From Ascoidea asiatica (taxonomy: Eukaryota; Ascomycota; Saccharomycetes; Ascoideales; Ascoideaceae): a stretch of DNA of 64,000 nucleotides. Position 1 is the stretch's first letter, and each line of letters opens with the position of its first letter. The stretch covers positions 558,001 through 622,000 of the forward strand of contig BCKQ01000002.1 of NCBI GenBank assembly GCA_001600695.1, in the 5' to 3' direction. Position numbers and translations under genes: made by a program. Below the pieces are notes generated by a model that worked only from the letters and a program-made list of their open reading frames with translations, was not told the origin of the DNA and did not search any database. Shown here in pieces: positions 52,524 to 62,200 of this stretch.

Positions 52524-53444
52524 ATGTCTGTTATATTAGCTTCGTATGGGTATGATTGTTCAATAAGATTCTGGGAGGCCTTGGATGGTGTTTGTTCGAA
52601 AACTATTCCCACTCCAGATTATCATATAAATAGGTTAGAAATAACTTCTGATAAAAGATTGTTAGCAACAGCAGGTTGCAATTCATTAAGCATATATGAT
52701 ATAAGAAGTAAGAATTCAGCTCCCATCAATAAATTGGAAACATCTGCTCCAGGTGTTAATGTTACTGCTTTATCGTTTGCTCCAGATAATCAATGGTTAA
52801 TATCTAGTTCAGATGATGGATTTTTCAAATTATGGGATATAAGAACAAATAAATATCAGCGAAGTTTTGATAATGCTAGTCCAATATCGGATATGGCTTT
52901 CAATCCAAATTCAGCAGAAGCAATTACTAGTGATTTAGATGGTAATGTTAAAGTTTGGGACATAGGAGAAAGAAAAGTAACACACACTTTAGAACCAACT
53001 CAAGAACATACAAGTCTTTTATCCGTAACTGTTTCTCAAGATTCTTCAATGGTGGTTGCCACAAGTAAAAAAGGAGAATGTTTTGTTTGGACTTTAGAAC
53101 TTGAAGATGGTGTTCCAACTTACGTTGGTTCAAGATCCTTTTTCGCTCATAATACTTATATTACACGTTGTTTATTATCTTCTGATGGAAAATATTTAGC
53201 AACTTGTTCTGCTGATCATACTGCAAAAGTATGGAATGTTGAAAATGATTTTACTTTAGAACAAGACTTAAATGGTCATGGTGGATGGGTTTGGGATTGT
53301 GCTTTTAGTGCTGATTCTGCATATTTAGTTACTGGTTCTTCAGATACGATGGTTCGATTATGGGAATTATCAACTTGTAATGTTGTAAGAAAATATCAAG
53401 GTCATCAAAAATCTGTTTGTGCTGTTGCTTTAAATGATATATAG
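52524..53444 (+). CDS. LST8: TOR complex WD-repeat subunit Lst8
   Basis: Shared subunit of TORC1 and TORC2 that binds the Tor kinase domain. The start at 52524 gives MSVILASYGYDCSIRFWEAL, matching the family start; 12 upstream in-frame codons are dropped. The product is 306 residues forming a seven-blade propeller with WD ends SIRFWE, LSIYD, FKLWD, VKVWD, CFVWT, AKVWN and VRLWE. The last blades are almost invariant (LATCSADHTAKVW, GGWVWDCAFSADSAYLVTGSSD). The protein ends AVALNDI. No intron and no CTG codon. Confidence 0.98.
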   Translation: MSVILASYGYDCSIRFWEALDGVCSKTIPTPDYHINRLEITSDKRLLATAGCNSLSIYDIRSKNSAPINKLETSAPGVNVTALSFAPDNQWLISSSDDGFFKLWDIRTNKYQRSFDNASPISDMAFNPNSAEAITSDLDGNVKVWDIGERKVTHTLEPTQEHTSLLSVTVSQDSSMVVATSKKGECFVWTLELEDGVPTYVGSRSFFAHNTYITRCLLSSDGKYLATCSADHTAKVWNVENDFTLEQDLNGHGGWVWDCAFSADSAYLVTGSSDTMVRLWELSTCNVVRKYQGHQKSVCAVALNDI

Positions 53445-53892
53445 ATATTAACTTCATATATTATTTATATTTTATCAATTATGTTTTTCTATGTAAATCT
53501 AAATAATTCATAGGTCTCTATCAATTCTGTAGTTTTTTTGTTTTAAAATATTGTAATTCAAAAAGATTCATTCAAAAAGGCTGTGTCTAGATGCTACCCG
53601 GGATTTAAGAAAAAAAAAATATTCTGATAAAGGTAGCATTAGTAAATAGGCTTTTAATATTGAAAAAAAATTATATATAGAATTATGGATACTTGAATTT
53701 ATTGTAAAGAACAAATTTAAATGAATAATTTTTTTAATATTCTAGGTATCGCTAATATTTGTTTATTTTGATTATAAATAGGATGCATATTATCATAATT
53801 TGATGATATTAATATATCATTTAAAAAAGATTATTCGTTACCTATAAAAATTATCTATTACTTGTGAATTCTTTTACAAGTAAATTTTAAAA
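53445..53892. other. LST8 3' flank and upstream of the cytochrome b5-like gene
   Basis: 448 bp. Contains CTACCCGG at about 53594-53601, a Reb1-like core with one change. Otherwise AT-rich with nothing supported. Confidence 0.45.
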
Positions 53893-54735
53893 ATGGTTGA
53901 AATTTCCTCTGCCAGTTTAAATCAAAAAGATATTATTAATGATAATAAATCAATCAAGAAAAATAAAAAATATGAGTCTGATGAAGAATCAAATTTCACA
54001 GTTACTGATTTTTTTCAAATTCTTGGAAGTGTTTTATTTTTTAATACTATATTATCATTATTATTTACTTCTTCTATAACTTGGGGTTATCATGGTCATT
54101 ATTTGAATCCAAAATTTTATGAGTTCAAATTGAAACATTTTAATTCATATTTAAATTTAACAGATACTCAATTATCTGTATATGATGGAAATGATTCAAA
54201 AAAACCATTATATATTTCAATTGATGATACAATTTTTGATGTCAGCGCTTCTCGTAGAATATATGGTCCTTTAGGTTCATACCATGCTATGGCTGGAAAG
54301 GATACAACAAGAGTTTTTTTAACTGGATGTTTAGGTAAAAAAGACGAATATACCTATGATTTAAGAGGTATCAGTGATGAAGAAATTAAAGAAAAATGGA
54401 TAAATGTTGAACAATGGAAAACATTTTTTGAAAATAATGAAAAATATTGGAAAATTGGTTATGTTATTCATGATGAATTATTAAATAATGAACCGCCATC
54501 ACTTTGTAAAGTAGGATTAGAAATCCCAGAAAATGTAATCCACAAAAATCATGCTGATGTGAATAATGGAAATGAAAACAATCATCATTTGAATCATCAA
54601 AGTCACCATCAAAACTCGCATCAACATAATCCTCATGAAAAACATTCTCATAAAGATCATCCTCATGAGAAACTTCCTTATAAAGATCATCATGCTCACC
54701 ATCATCATCAAGAAAATAATCATGATGACCTCTAG
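53893..54735 (+). CDS. Membrane-anchored cytochrome b5-like (MAPR) protein with His-rich tail
   Basis: 280 residues. A charged N-terminus is followed by one transmembrane helix (about 40-60). The cytochrome b5-like heme/steroid-binding domain spans about 90-190. Its landmarks are LSVYDGNDSKKPLYISIDDTIFDVS and YGPLGSYHAMAGKDTTR, which parallel the YGPSGPY-FAGHDAS block of Dap1/PGRMC proteins. A C-terminal tail (about 233-279) has 19 His in 47 residues and an imperfect repeat PHEKHSHKDH/PHEKLPYKDH. It is longer than Dap1 and differs by its anchor and tail, so I treat it as a separate MAPR-family member. Heme binding follows from family membership. Metal binding by the tail is inference. Confidence 0.82.
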   Translation: MVEISSASLNQKDIINDNKSIKKNKKYESDEESNFTVTDFFQILGSVLFFNTILSLLFTSSITWGYHGHYLNPKFYEFKLKHFNSYLNLTDTQLSVYDGNDSKKPLYISIDDTIFDVSASRRIYGPLGSYHAMAGKDTTRVFLTGCLGKKDEYTYDLRGISDEEIKEKWINVEQWKTFFENNEKYWKIGYVIHDELLNNEPPSLCKVGLEIPENVIHKNHADVNNGNENNHHLNHQSHHQNSHQHNPHEKHSHKDHPHEKLPYKDHHAHHHHQENNHDDL

Positions 54736-55050
54736 TTTGATAATAAATTAAAGAGATTATAATGGATGGTTTACATAAGGTTTTATGCTTACAACGAAAT
54801 GGTAACTTTAATTAAAAGAAATAGGTTAATTTTTACATCGTTTATATTATGTGACTTTTTTATTTTGATATACTGTATATATATATTTAATTACAGTGTA
54901 TATATTTATATATTAAAAACTAATTAAAAAGACAATTTTAACTAAATAGAGCAGAATAAAAAAAAAAAAACGCATCAAATGAAGAAGAATATTGTAGTTT
55001 CAACAAAAAGTAGGTTTTTTATATATATATATGTATATTTTTTATGTCCT
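54736..55050. other. Convergent spacer before ENT3
   Basis: 315 bp of AT-rich sequence with TA runs. Nothing else seen. Confidence 0.55.
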
Positions 55051-56502
55051 CTATAGAGACAACAAATCAAAATCATTATTATTATTATTAGACGTATTTG
55101 TGGTTGTGGTATTATTATTGTAGCTATTGGTATTGTTAGCTTTTTTGTTATTATTACTATTATTATTATTATTCATTGGAGGAGTGTTTACAAAATCTTC
55201 AAAACCAGAATATGCAGATTGATCTTGAGATAATCTATTTGATTTTTGTTGAGTTGAAGGAGTAAAAGTTTTTGATTTTGCAGAAGAAAATAAAGAACTG
55301 AAAGCATCATTTTTTGGAGCAGTTGTTGGAGAAGTTAAATTACTTGAAGGTTGTGAAAAAGTATTATTTAAACCATTATTTTGTTGAATTGTATTTGTAG
55401 GAAAAACATTTTGAGTATTTAAACTTGATAAACCAAACTGAGAATTTATTGATGCTTGTGGTTTTGAATATGATTGTTGAGAATTTGAAAGAGAAAATAA
55501 AACATTAAGATTATTTAAATTTGCAGGTTGATTTTGTTTAATAGTAGATTGATTATTTTGAGATTGAGTTACAGCACTTTGAAAATCATCAAAATCATCA
55601 TCATCATCGTCTTCATTTGAAGTTGCTTTTGTTGAAGAAGAATTAAGATTATCATCAATAGAGAAAAGATCAGGTTGACGAGTTTTAGTAGAATTTGATT
55701 TTTTTGTTGAAGATTTTCTTATAAGATGATTGTGAGTTGAGTTTGAATTTGAGGTTGAAGTTGAAGGAGAATTTGTAGTAGGAATATTATATTCTTCAAA
55801 TCTTGAAGCATTTCCAGCAGATCTATTTTCTTCGAATCTAGTTCCAAATACACCACCATCACCATAAACTCTATTTATATCAGCAACACCAAAAGAATCT
55901 GAATTACCAGTTTCTTCATCAAAATCATAAGTTGAATAATTTGAAGTTGAATTATTATGAAAATTATTTAAAGAAGGTGCACCACCAGCAACACCAGCAA
56001 ATTTTTTTGAATTATCTCTTGCTTTTTTTCTTTCAGTTCTAATTTTTGATTCATTTGATAATAAATCAAGTAATAATTTAGCTCTATTACGAACATTTAT
56101 ACCTTGATCTTTACCTTGAGAATCTATATAATGAAAACCTTTTAATAAACTAATTAAAGACATATTTGATCTTGCATCATCAACAACTCTTTCAGAACCA
56201 TTTTTTACAAGATATTCTAATAATTGTAAAGCTTTATAAATTTGTCTCCATTCACTTGCAGTTTTTTCAGTAAATCTTCTAAAAATCATTCCACAAATTT
56301 CTTCTCTTTCACGATAATTATAAGTACCTTGAGAAATATATTGCATTAAAGATGAAGAAGCACCCCAAGGTTCATTATTTGTTGCTTCACGAACTTTTGC
56401 TTCCATTTCAGTATAATTATAAACAACATTTTGAGCTTTACGAACATAATGTTTAACTTCATATAAGTTTAGATTTTTCATTTGACCTTTTATTAAATCC
56501 AT
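55051..56502 (-). CDS. ENT3: Epsin-like ENTH-domain adaptor Ent3
   Basis: Clathrin adaptor for traffic between the trans-Golgi and endosomes. The product is 483 residues. The ENTH domain spans about 13-155, with NVVYNYTEMEAKVREATNNEPWGAS, FRRFTEKTASEWRQIYKALQLLEYL and FHYIDSQGKDQGINVRNRA. This agrees closely with Ent3 rather than the plasma-membrane epsins Ent1/2. No ubiquitin-interacting motif was seen. The tail is Ser/Asn/Gln-rich. It has a DFDDF motif at 303-307 and GFEDF further on, both of the kind that bind GGA and AP-1 gamma ears. It ends DFDLLSL, a clathrin-box-like terminus. Divergent, across 1.2 kb, from the 57.7 kb gene. Confidence 0.93.
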   Translation of the reverse strand: MDLIKGQMKNLNLYEVKHYVRKAQNVVYNYTEMEAKVREATNNEPWGASSSLMQYISQGTYNYREREEICGMIFRRFTEKTASEWRQIYKALQLLEYLVKNGSERVVDDARSNMSLISLLKGFHYIDSQGKDQGINVRNRAKLLLDLLSNESKIRTERKKARDNSKKFAGVAGGAPSLNNFHNNSTSNYSTYDFDEETGNSDSFGVADINRVYGDGGVFGTRFEENRSAGNASRFEEYNIPTTNSPSTSTSNSNSTHNHLIRKSSTKKSNSTKTRQPDLFSIDDNLNSSSTKATSNEDDDDDDFDDFQSAVTQSQNNQSTIKQNQPANLNNLNVLFSLSNSQQSYSKPQASINSQFGLSSLNTQNVFPTNTIQQNNGLNNTFSQPSSNLTSPTTAPKNDAFSSLFSSAKSKTFTPSTQQKSNRLSQDQSAYSGFEDFVNTPPMNNNNNSNNNKKANNTNSYNNNTTTTNTSNNNNNDFDLLSL

Positions 56503-56619
56503 CTTTAAAGAAATTATATTATTTGTTTATATCTTAAGTTTTATACAGTATATTAATATTAGTTTTATAAATATATAGAATTGATTATTTAAATATATAT
56601 GTTTATTTTATATGAAATA

Positions 56620-56665
56620 TATGATATTTGATATATGATATATGATATATGATATATATATGATA
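56620..56665. repeat. GATATAT tandem repeat
   Basis: Several adjacent 7-nt GATATAT units, slightly degenerate at the left end. Confidence 0.75.
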
Positions 56666-56969
56666 TGGTAAATATTTGACAGAATATAAATTGAAATATA
56701 TTTATTGAATAAAACTAATGAATATGATAAATAAATGGAGATAGGAATTAATGAAATCAAATCTTAGAGACTTTATATGAATATGATTTTTATAAAAATT
56801 GAATTAAATTATATAATATGAAATATAATCAATGAACTATGAATTATGAAATATGAGAATGCAATATAAAATATAAAATAGAAAATATGAAATATAAAGT
56901 ACTATTAATGAATCAAATAAATAGAATAAGATGCTAATCAAGTAAAATAATTAATGAAATTATCAAAAT

Positions 56970-57022
56970 ACCAAATATCAAATATCAATAACAATATCAA
57001 ATATCAATATCAATATCAAATA
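56970..57022. repeat. AATATCA-type short tandem repeat
   Basis: Run of AATATCA/AATATCAAT units in the ENT3 upstream region. Confidence 0.7.
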
Positions 57023-57171
57023 AGGGTGATAAATTGAAATATTAAAGTAAAATAAAATCCAATGCTAATAATTCCAATGCTGATATTGCAAGCAATACGA
57101 CACTGAAGAGTGGAAAGGCATTTTGATAACATAATTTTAGAATACGTTACTCCTAAATGATGAAGCCTGGC

Positions 57172-57200
57172 CACAGGTCACGTTCTAGTCACAGGTCACG
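57172..57200. repeat. Direct pair of CACAGGTCACG, 18-bp period
   Basis: Exact 11-mers at 57172-57182 and 57190-57200. Probably a paired factor site. Confidence 0.7.
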
Positions 57201-57311
57201 GGAGTTCCCCATAGTTAATAGCGGTGTTTTGGGGACTTCCGGGCCGCCCGGCTTCTGTGAGGCGAAGATTAACATGAGCCAGAGCTACGTGAGTAAACTT
57301 TGACACCGAAG

Positions 57312-57318
57312 CACGTGA
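57312..57318. promoter_or_regulatory. CACGTGA E-box (Cbf1-type)
   Basis: First of two TCACGTG-core sites, about 400 bp before the 57.7 kb gene. Confidence 0.4.
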
Positions 57319-57418
57319 TTGCAATAAAAAATAAACTGTCTATAACTGCACTTTGAGGCACAAGGTAAAAAAAAAATTAAAAATCTGTCGCCAGAACAAT
57401 GGATATACTTTTAAAATA

Positions 57419-57425
57419 CACGTGA
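57419..57425. promoter_or_regulatory. CACGTGA E-box (Cbf1-type)
   Basis: Second TCACGTG-core site, 107 bp from the first. Confidence 0.4.
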
Positions 57426-57716
57426 CTACGTTTATTTGACCCTCATCTACTCTTAACGTTAACTACTACGTAAATTTTCAATTGTTTTTTTCATTTGTTT
57501 TTCTCTCAAGAGTTTATTGGTTCGAGAGAAATACTGGAGGAGAATTATTTCATTAGAGTTATGATAATTGTAATTTCAATTATAACTTTGATAAATATTA
57601 TTTCATCTGATTCCAATTTAATTATATATTTTATATTATTGAATAATTAACAACATCAATTATATCCCAATCATATGGTTTAAGCCAAATGAGATTTTAT
57701 TTAATGATATGATGGA

Positions 57717-60700
57717 ATGTTTAAAGCGAATAAGAAGAAAGTTCGATCTGCAAATTTAAATTCATTTCTTCAATTTCAATTTAATGATTTTTTAAAAATT
57801 TATAAAATTGATTCAAATTCTTTAAAGAATTGGAATTCTTCACAAGTTGTAGATTCCTTATTTCATAATCAAAATCAAAGTCAAGTTGGAAATCAACCGC
57901 CGAAAGAAGAATTGAATCAGAAACAGAAAATAAAACAAAGGCAAAGACAGAGACAAAAACAAAGACAGAAATTATCAAAATATTCATTTCTAAATATATT
58001 CTCAAATAAATATTTAAATCCTTCTTCTTTTTCTTTTACAATTGATCAAAGAGATTTTCTTTTTAATCAATTCAAGCAAAAAATAAATGATTCAAAAAAA
58101 TTTAATTTAAAATCTTCAAATACTTCAAATACATCAATTCAATCCAAAAATATTCGTGCCTTGAAACATTTATCTATATTCAATAATAAAAGTATAGAAA
58201 ATGAGTTCATAAATGAATTTACAAAATCTGAGGAATCTATATTACCATTCAATTTATCAAGAGATCTCTTGAAAATTCCAATATTTCATTTAGAAGATAT
58301 TAATAAAATTGAATTAATTTGGAATAAATTTATTATTAACGATTGTGATTTTATTGAATTATATAATTATTTATCTTCTTCAAATGTAAATTTTATTTTT
58401 TTTAAAAAATTTATCTTAATTTCAATTAAATTAGGTATAAATGATATTTCAATTTTGAATTTCCTAATAACTTTAGTTAAAAAATTTTATCTATCCAATA
58501 GTAATTCAAATTCAAACTTAAACTCAGAAGTTTTATTACAAAAAAATGAAAATTTATTAAAACTAAATTATATTAATAAAAATTTTTATAATTTAATAAT
58601 CTCAAATTTATTTATATTCTTAAAACCTGAATTAATTTTAAATATTCATAATATTTTATATCCTTTGGTCTTAAAATCTTTTATAAATTGGAATTTAATT
58701 ATAAAATCAGCTTTATTCAATGATGAAAATAAATTTCCTTTATTTCATAAAAAAGATCATAAAAAAATAAATTCTTCAATTTATAAAAATACATTTGAAA
58801 ATGCTTTTGAAAATACTTCTGATAATATTTATGATAATATTTATAATAATTTCAATTCTGATATAATTTCAAATTTCTTTAATAAAAAACCTTCAATTAT
58901 TAATACTAATGATAATATTCATAAACAATCTTCTTTTTTAAATTTCTTTCATGCAAATAAAAATTCAACAAATAATGATATAAATGACACTAATAATAAT
59001 AATAATAATAATACAGACAATAATCAATCCTTAGCTAATCCTCAATCTTTAAAAGTCTTATTTCTTTTATATAATTCTTTATCCTCAAACAATTTTTCAA
59101 GTAACTTATCAAATGGTTTCTTTGATTCTTTAATTCCAATGTTAATTGAAAATTCAACTATTTCAAATTTATTTAATGATTCAATTTTAAACTATTCCGT
59201 TTATTTATTATCAAAAGGTGATTTACCTTCTTCAAGTTTAATATTAGATGATCTTATAAAAATTTTGTATCTTAAAAATCAAAATTCAAATCAAAATTCA
59301 AAAGAAATCAAATCAAATGACTATAATTATAATCTTAAAGAGTATAAATTTTTAAATGATACTTTTTTTAATCTTTTATTTAAAAATAAAAATTCCTTGA
59401 AAATCATAATTTCTTCTAAAGATTTTAATTTTCCAAATGATAATAACAAATATTTCAAAAATAATAAAGAAATTATAGATTTTTACTTAGATAATATTTG
59501 GCTAAAAAAATCAACATTATCAATGATTCTTTCAATTATTAATAATTCTTCAAATCCAATTAAAAATTTTCATTCTTTATTAAATTATCTATCTTTAAAT
59601 CCATTTTTTGTTTTCAACTATTTAAATAATAATTTAGAATTTTGGTCAAAAGTTTATAGAAATTGTTATAATATTCCTATAAATGAATTAGATCTATTAT
59701 TTAATGGGTATTGCTCTAAATTTTTTTTTAAATTGAATTCAAAAGAAATATCTTCATTGAAATATAAAAAACAATCTTATTTAATATTTTATGAATTAAG
59801 ATTATCTAGATTATTAAGTAAATTAAATCTTATAAATAATAGTACTGTTAATAATCACATTGATAATAATAATGATAAAAAGTTAATTATATCTAAAATA
59901 TTGTCCATCATCAAAGAAATTACTAGTCTTTATCCAATTGATAATATAATTTTGAAAATCAATGAAATTTTAAATGGTAATTATAATTCTTGTAATCCAA
60001 TATTAATTCTATCTCCAAAATTAATTGGTGTATTAATGAAAATCGGAACAATAAATGATTTTAATAACTCTTTTGATATTGAAACTAAAAAATTACATGA
60101 TGAAACTTTTAAAATATCTATGATATTAATTGTAGAATTTTGTAAAATTCTTAAAGGTTTAAAAATTAAAAATGAATCAAATCATAAAATTAAAAAAATA
60201 AGGGCTTTGATTATTTCATATTTAGAAGAAATTTATAAAAATTATTTTTATGGAATTTCTTCACTTGAAAATAAAAAGAATGAAATTAAAATTAAACTTA
60301 ACATTAAAAACTTGAATTATTCAGTTAATAACATATCTTATTTAAGTGAGAAAAATTTTAGTGAAATTTTTAAAAAAAATGATATGAATAAATCTAATTT
60401 AAAAAAATTAACTTTACTAAAAAAAATATTTGATTCAAAAATAAATAATGCTGCTGTAATGATTAAGGTTTTGAAAAATCTTTTGGAAGAAAATTATATT
60501 ACAAATAATGAATTTGATCAATTTCGAGGTTTAATGGCTTATTATTATACTAAAGTTTATGATCTCAAAAGTATCCAACAATTATTAGCAAAAGACATAT
60601 CTAAAGATTATTCTAAAGATATTAATAATAAATCAAATGAAATATCTTTGAAAATACTATATCCTCTATTTACTAATTTAAGTTATAATTTTAAAAAAGT

Positions 60701-61466
60701 TGAAGATATATCGAATGAAACTGAAGAAACTGATACTTTTCAATATAATAATTCTTTTTTAATTGATCTTTTGGATACTATTTTACCTTATTTAGCTAAT
60801 AATAAAAGTGATAAAAGACTAATAATCAATTTATGGAAAAAAATATTCACTAAATTTTGTTATTCTTGTTCAAATTTCTCATCAATTGAGATTTTTACAT
60901 TTTGGCTTATAAAATTTTTAAAATCAAACAATAATGATAAAGACAATTACATTTTTGAAAATCTATTCAATGATATTGAAATCATTCATTTAATTGTTCT
61001 TTTAGGAATTAAAAAACAACCAAATTATCCTTTTGTCGGTCTTCATCTATTATTAAAATTAAATAATAAAAAAATTATCGAATTTGAATTTTTGAAAAAA
61101 AGTGGAATGACTAAAAGAAGGGTTATAAATGTTTTGAAGCATTCAACAACTTTAAATTTGAAAAAATTATATCTTTCCAATAAAGATCTTGACCAAAAAA
61201 ACGGGTCAGTTATTCAAGCTCTTAGAATTAAAAAACTCAATGAAGATAATAAAACTTTACAACTAATAAATGAAAAAAAGGATCAGGAACTTTCTGACGC
61301 TGGAGTGAATGAAAATAATAAAAAAGATATTTTAATCTTACCAGAACTTCGAAATACAATGCTAAATAATCATGTTGATTATCGAGAGATATATAATTTT
61401 GGGATTTTCGATTTAGACAATTCTTTGAAAGAATTTAATAGCCTTGGTAAAGAATTTTTCGATTAA
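57717..61466 (+). CDS. Unidentified 1249-residue helical protein
   Basis: Not recognised. The N-terminus (MFKANKKKVRSANLNSF) is basic and could be a mitochondrial or nucleolar targeting sequence. A Gln/Arg/Lys-rich stretch follows at about 70-90. The rest is Leu/Ile/Asn-rich and mostly helical in pattern, with an Asn-rich insertion around 420-435. Possible conserved islands are LNPFFVFNYLNNNLEFWSKVYR, FRGLMAYYYTKVYDLKSIQQLL and the C-terminal SGMTKRRVINVLKHSTTLNLKKLY. This suggests a long helical-repeat protein, for example of the mitochondrial RNA-binding or ribosome-biogenesis type. No catalytic motif was seen. The single open frame over 3.7 kb is itself strong evidence for a gene. Confidence 0.7.
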   Translation: MFKANKKKVRSANLNSFLQFQFNDFLKIYKIDSNSLKNWNSSQVVDSLFHNQNQSQVGNQPPKEELNQKQKIKQRQRQRQKQRQKLSKYSFLNIFSNKYLNPSSFSFTIDQRDFLFNQFKQKINDSKKFNLKSSNTSNTSIQSKNIRALKHLSIFNNKSIENEFINEFTKSEESILPFNLSRDLLKIPIFHLEDINKIELIWNKFIINDCDFIELYNYLSSSNVNFIFFKKFILISIKLGINDISILNFLITLVKKFYLSNSNSNSNLNSEVLLQKNENLLKLNYINKNFYNLIISNLFIFLKPELILNIHNILYPLVLKSFINWNLIIKSALFNDENKFPLFHKKDHKKINSSIYKNTFENAFENTSDNIYDNIYNNFNSDIISNFFNKKPSIINTNDNIHKQSSFLNFFHANKNSTNNDINDTNNNNNNNTDNNQSLANPQSLKVLFLLYNSLSSNNFSSNLSNGFFDSLIPMLIENSTISNLFNDSILNYSVYLLSKGDLPSSSLILDDLIKILYLKNQNSNQNSKEIKSNDYNYNLKEYKFLNDTFFNLLFKNKNSLKIIISSKDFNFPNDNNKYFKNNKEIIDFYLDNIWLKKSTLSMILSIINNSSNPIKNFHSLLNYLSLNPFFVFNYLNNNLEFWSKVYRNCYNIPINELDLLFNGYCSKFFFKLNSKEISSLKYKKQSYLIFYELRLSRLLSKLNLINNSTVNNHIDNNNDKKLIISKILSIIKEITSLYPIDNIILKINEILNGNYNSCNPILILSPKLIGVLMKIGTINDFNNSFDIETKKLHDETFKISMILIVEFCKILKGLKIKNESNHKIKKIRALIISYLEEIYKNYFYGISSLENKKNEIKIKLNIKNLNYSVNNISYLSEKNFSEIFKKNDMNKSNLKKLTLLKKIFDSKINNAAVMIKVLKNLLEENYITNNEFDQFRGLMAYYYTKVYDLKSIQQLLAKDISKDYSKDINNKSNEISLKILYPLFTNLSYNFKKVEDISNETEETDTFQYNNSFLIDLLDTILPYLANNKSDKRLIINLWKKIFTKFCYSCSNFSSIEIFTFWLIKFLKSNNNDKDNYIFENLFNDIEIIHLIVLLGIKKQPNYPFVGLHLLLKLNNKKIIEFEFLKKSGMTKRRVINVLKHSTTLNLKKLYLSNKDLDQKNGSVIQALRIKKLNEDNKTLQLINEKKDQELSDAGVNENNKKDILILPELRNTMLNNHVDYREIYNFGIFDLDNSLKEFNSLGKEFFD

Positions 61467-62200
61467 AAACAACTTATAGCATATTTTTTTTCTTTACATT
61501 TTTTCTGTATATATTCTTTTGTACATTTCTTTATTTTTACAATTTTTTTTGAGCATCATTACTTAGTTAGTTAGATTTTTTTTTTTCATGAATTTTTTTA
61601 TATTTTTGCATGTCAATTAAATTACAGTAGTTAAAAAGTATTGAAATTACACGCTTATAAATCAGCCGTGTATTTTTGGTCCCGTAAAGGGCGAATGTAT
61701 ATTTTGTTCCGAAATTCATCTCTTTTGTGTTCCTAAAGAAAAAAAAAATAAGAAATGAAGGATCTCTTGGTTCAAAGACACTCGTTTCCAATTCATTACT
61801 ATTCAATGGAAAAGATGGATTCAGGCTGTAGCTTTATATTTCACTCCATAGAAGAAACTCTTTCATACTCTACAATTCATACGGCAAATGCTGTCTTTAT
61901 ACTAAGATAACTTTTTTTTTCAATCCTAATCAGCGCTTAAGTGTGCAAATATTGATATAATCTTTCTGGATTTAAGAAATCAATGTTAATATTCTGTTTT
62001 CTTATAACCATCATTATTAATCCTTATAATTATTGTTATTATCAAAAATCCAAATATAATAAAGTCTAATTTTATTCAAACTTGTTTTCTCAATCAATAA
62101 CTTTATCTCGATTAATAGAAAAGCAAAAAAAAAAAGGTTTCTATCAAAACTATATTTTTTTCAAAACTTTTTAGTCGGTCTATAGAATCTTTACTCTTCA
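61467..62200. promoter_or_regulatory. Upstream region of the FKS3-like gene
   Basis: 734 bp, T-rich near both genes. A minus-strand 79-codon frame looks like chance. Nothing else recognised. Confidence 0.5.

Larger units (their letters stand above)
56503..57716. promoter_or_regulatory. Long divergent promoter region upstream of ENT3 and the 57.7 kb gene
   Basis: 1.2 kb. The ENT3-proximal half is extremely AT-rich, with GATATAT and AATATCA tandem units. The distal part (about 57060-57440) is GC-elevated. It has a direct pair of CACAGGTCACG and two CACGTGA E-boxes. No gene supported. Confidence 0.5.

Noticed and set aside
57157-57163. ATGATGA as a C box of a C/D snoRNA
   Set aside because: No CTGA D box within about 150 nt and no closing terminal stem.
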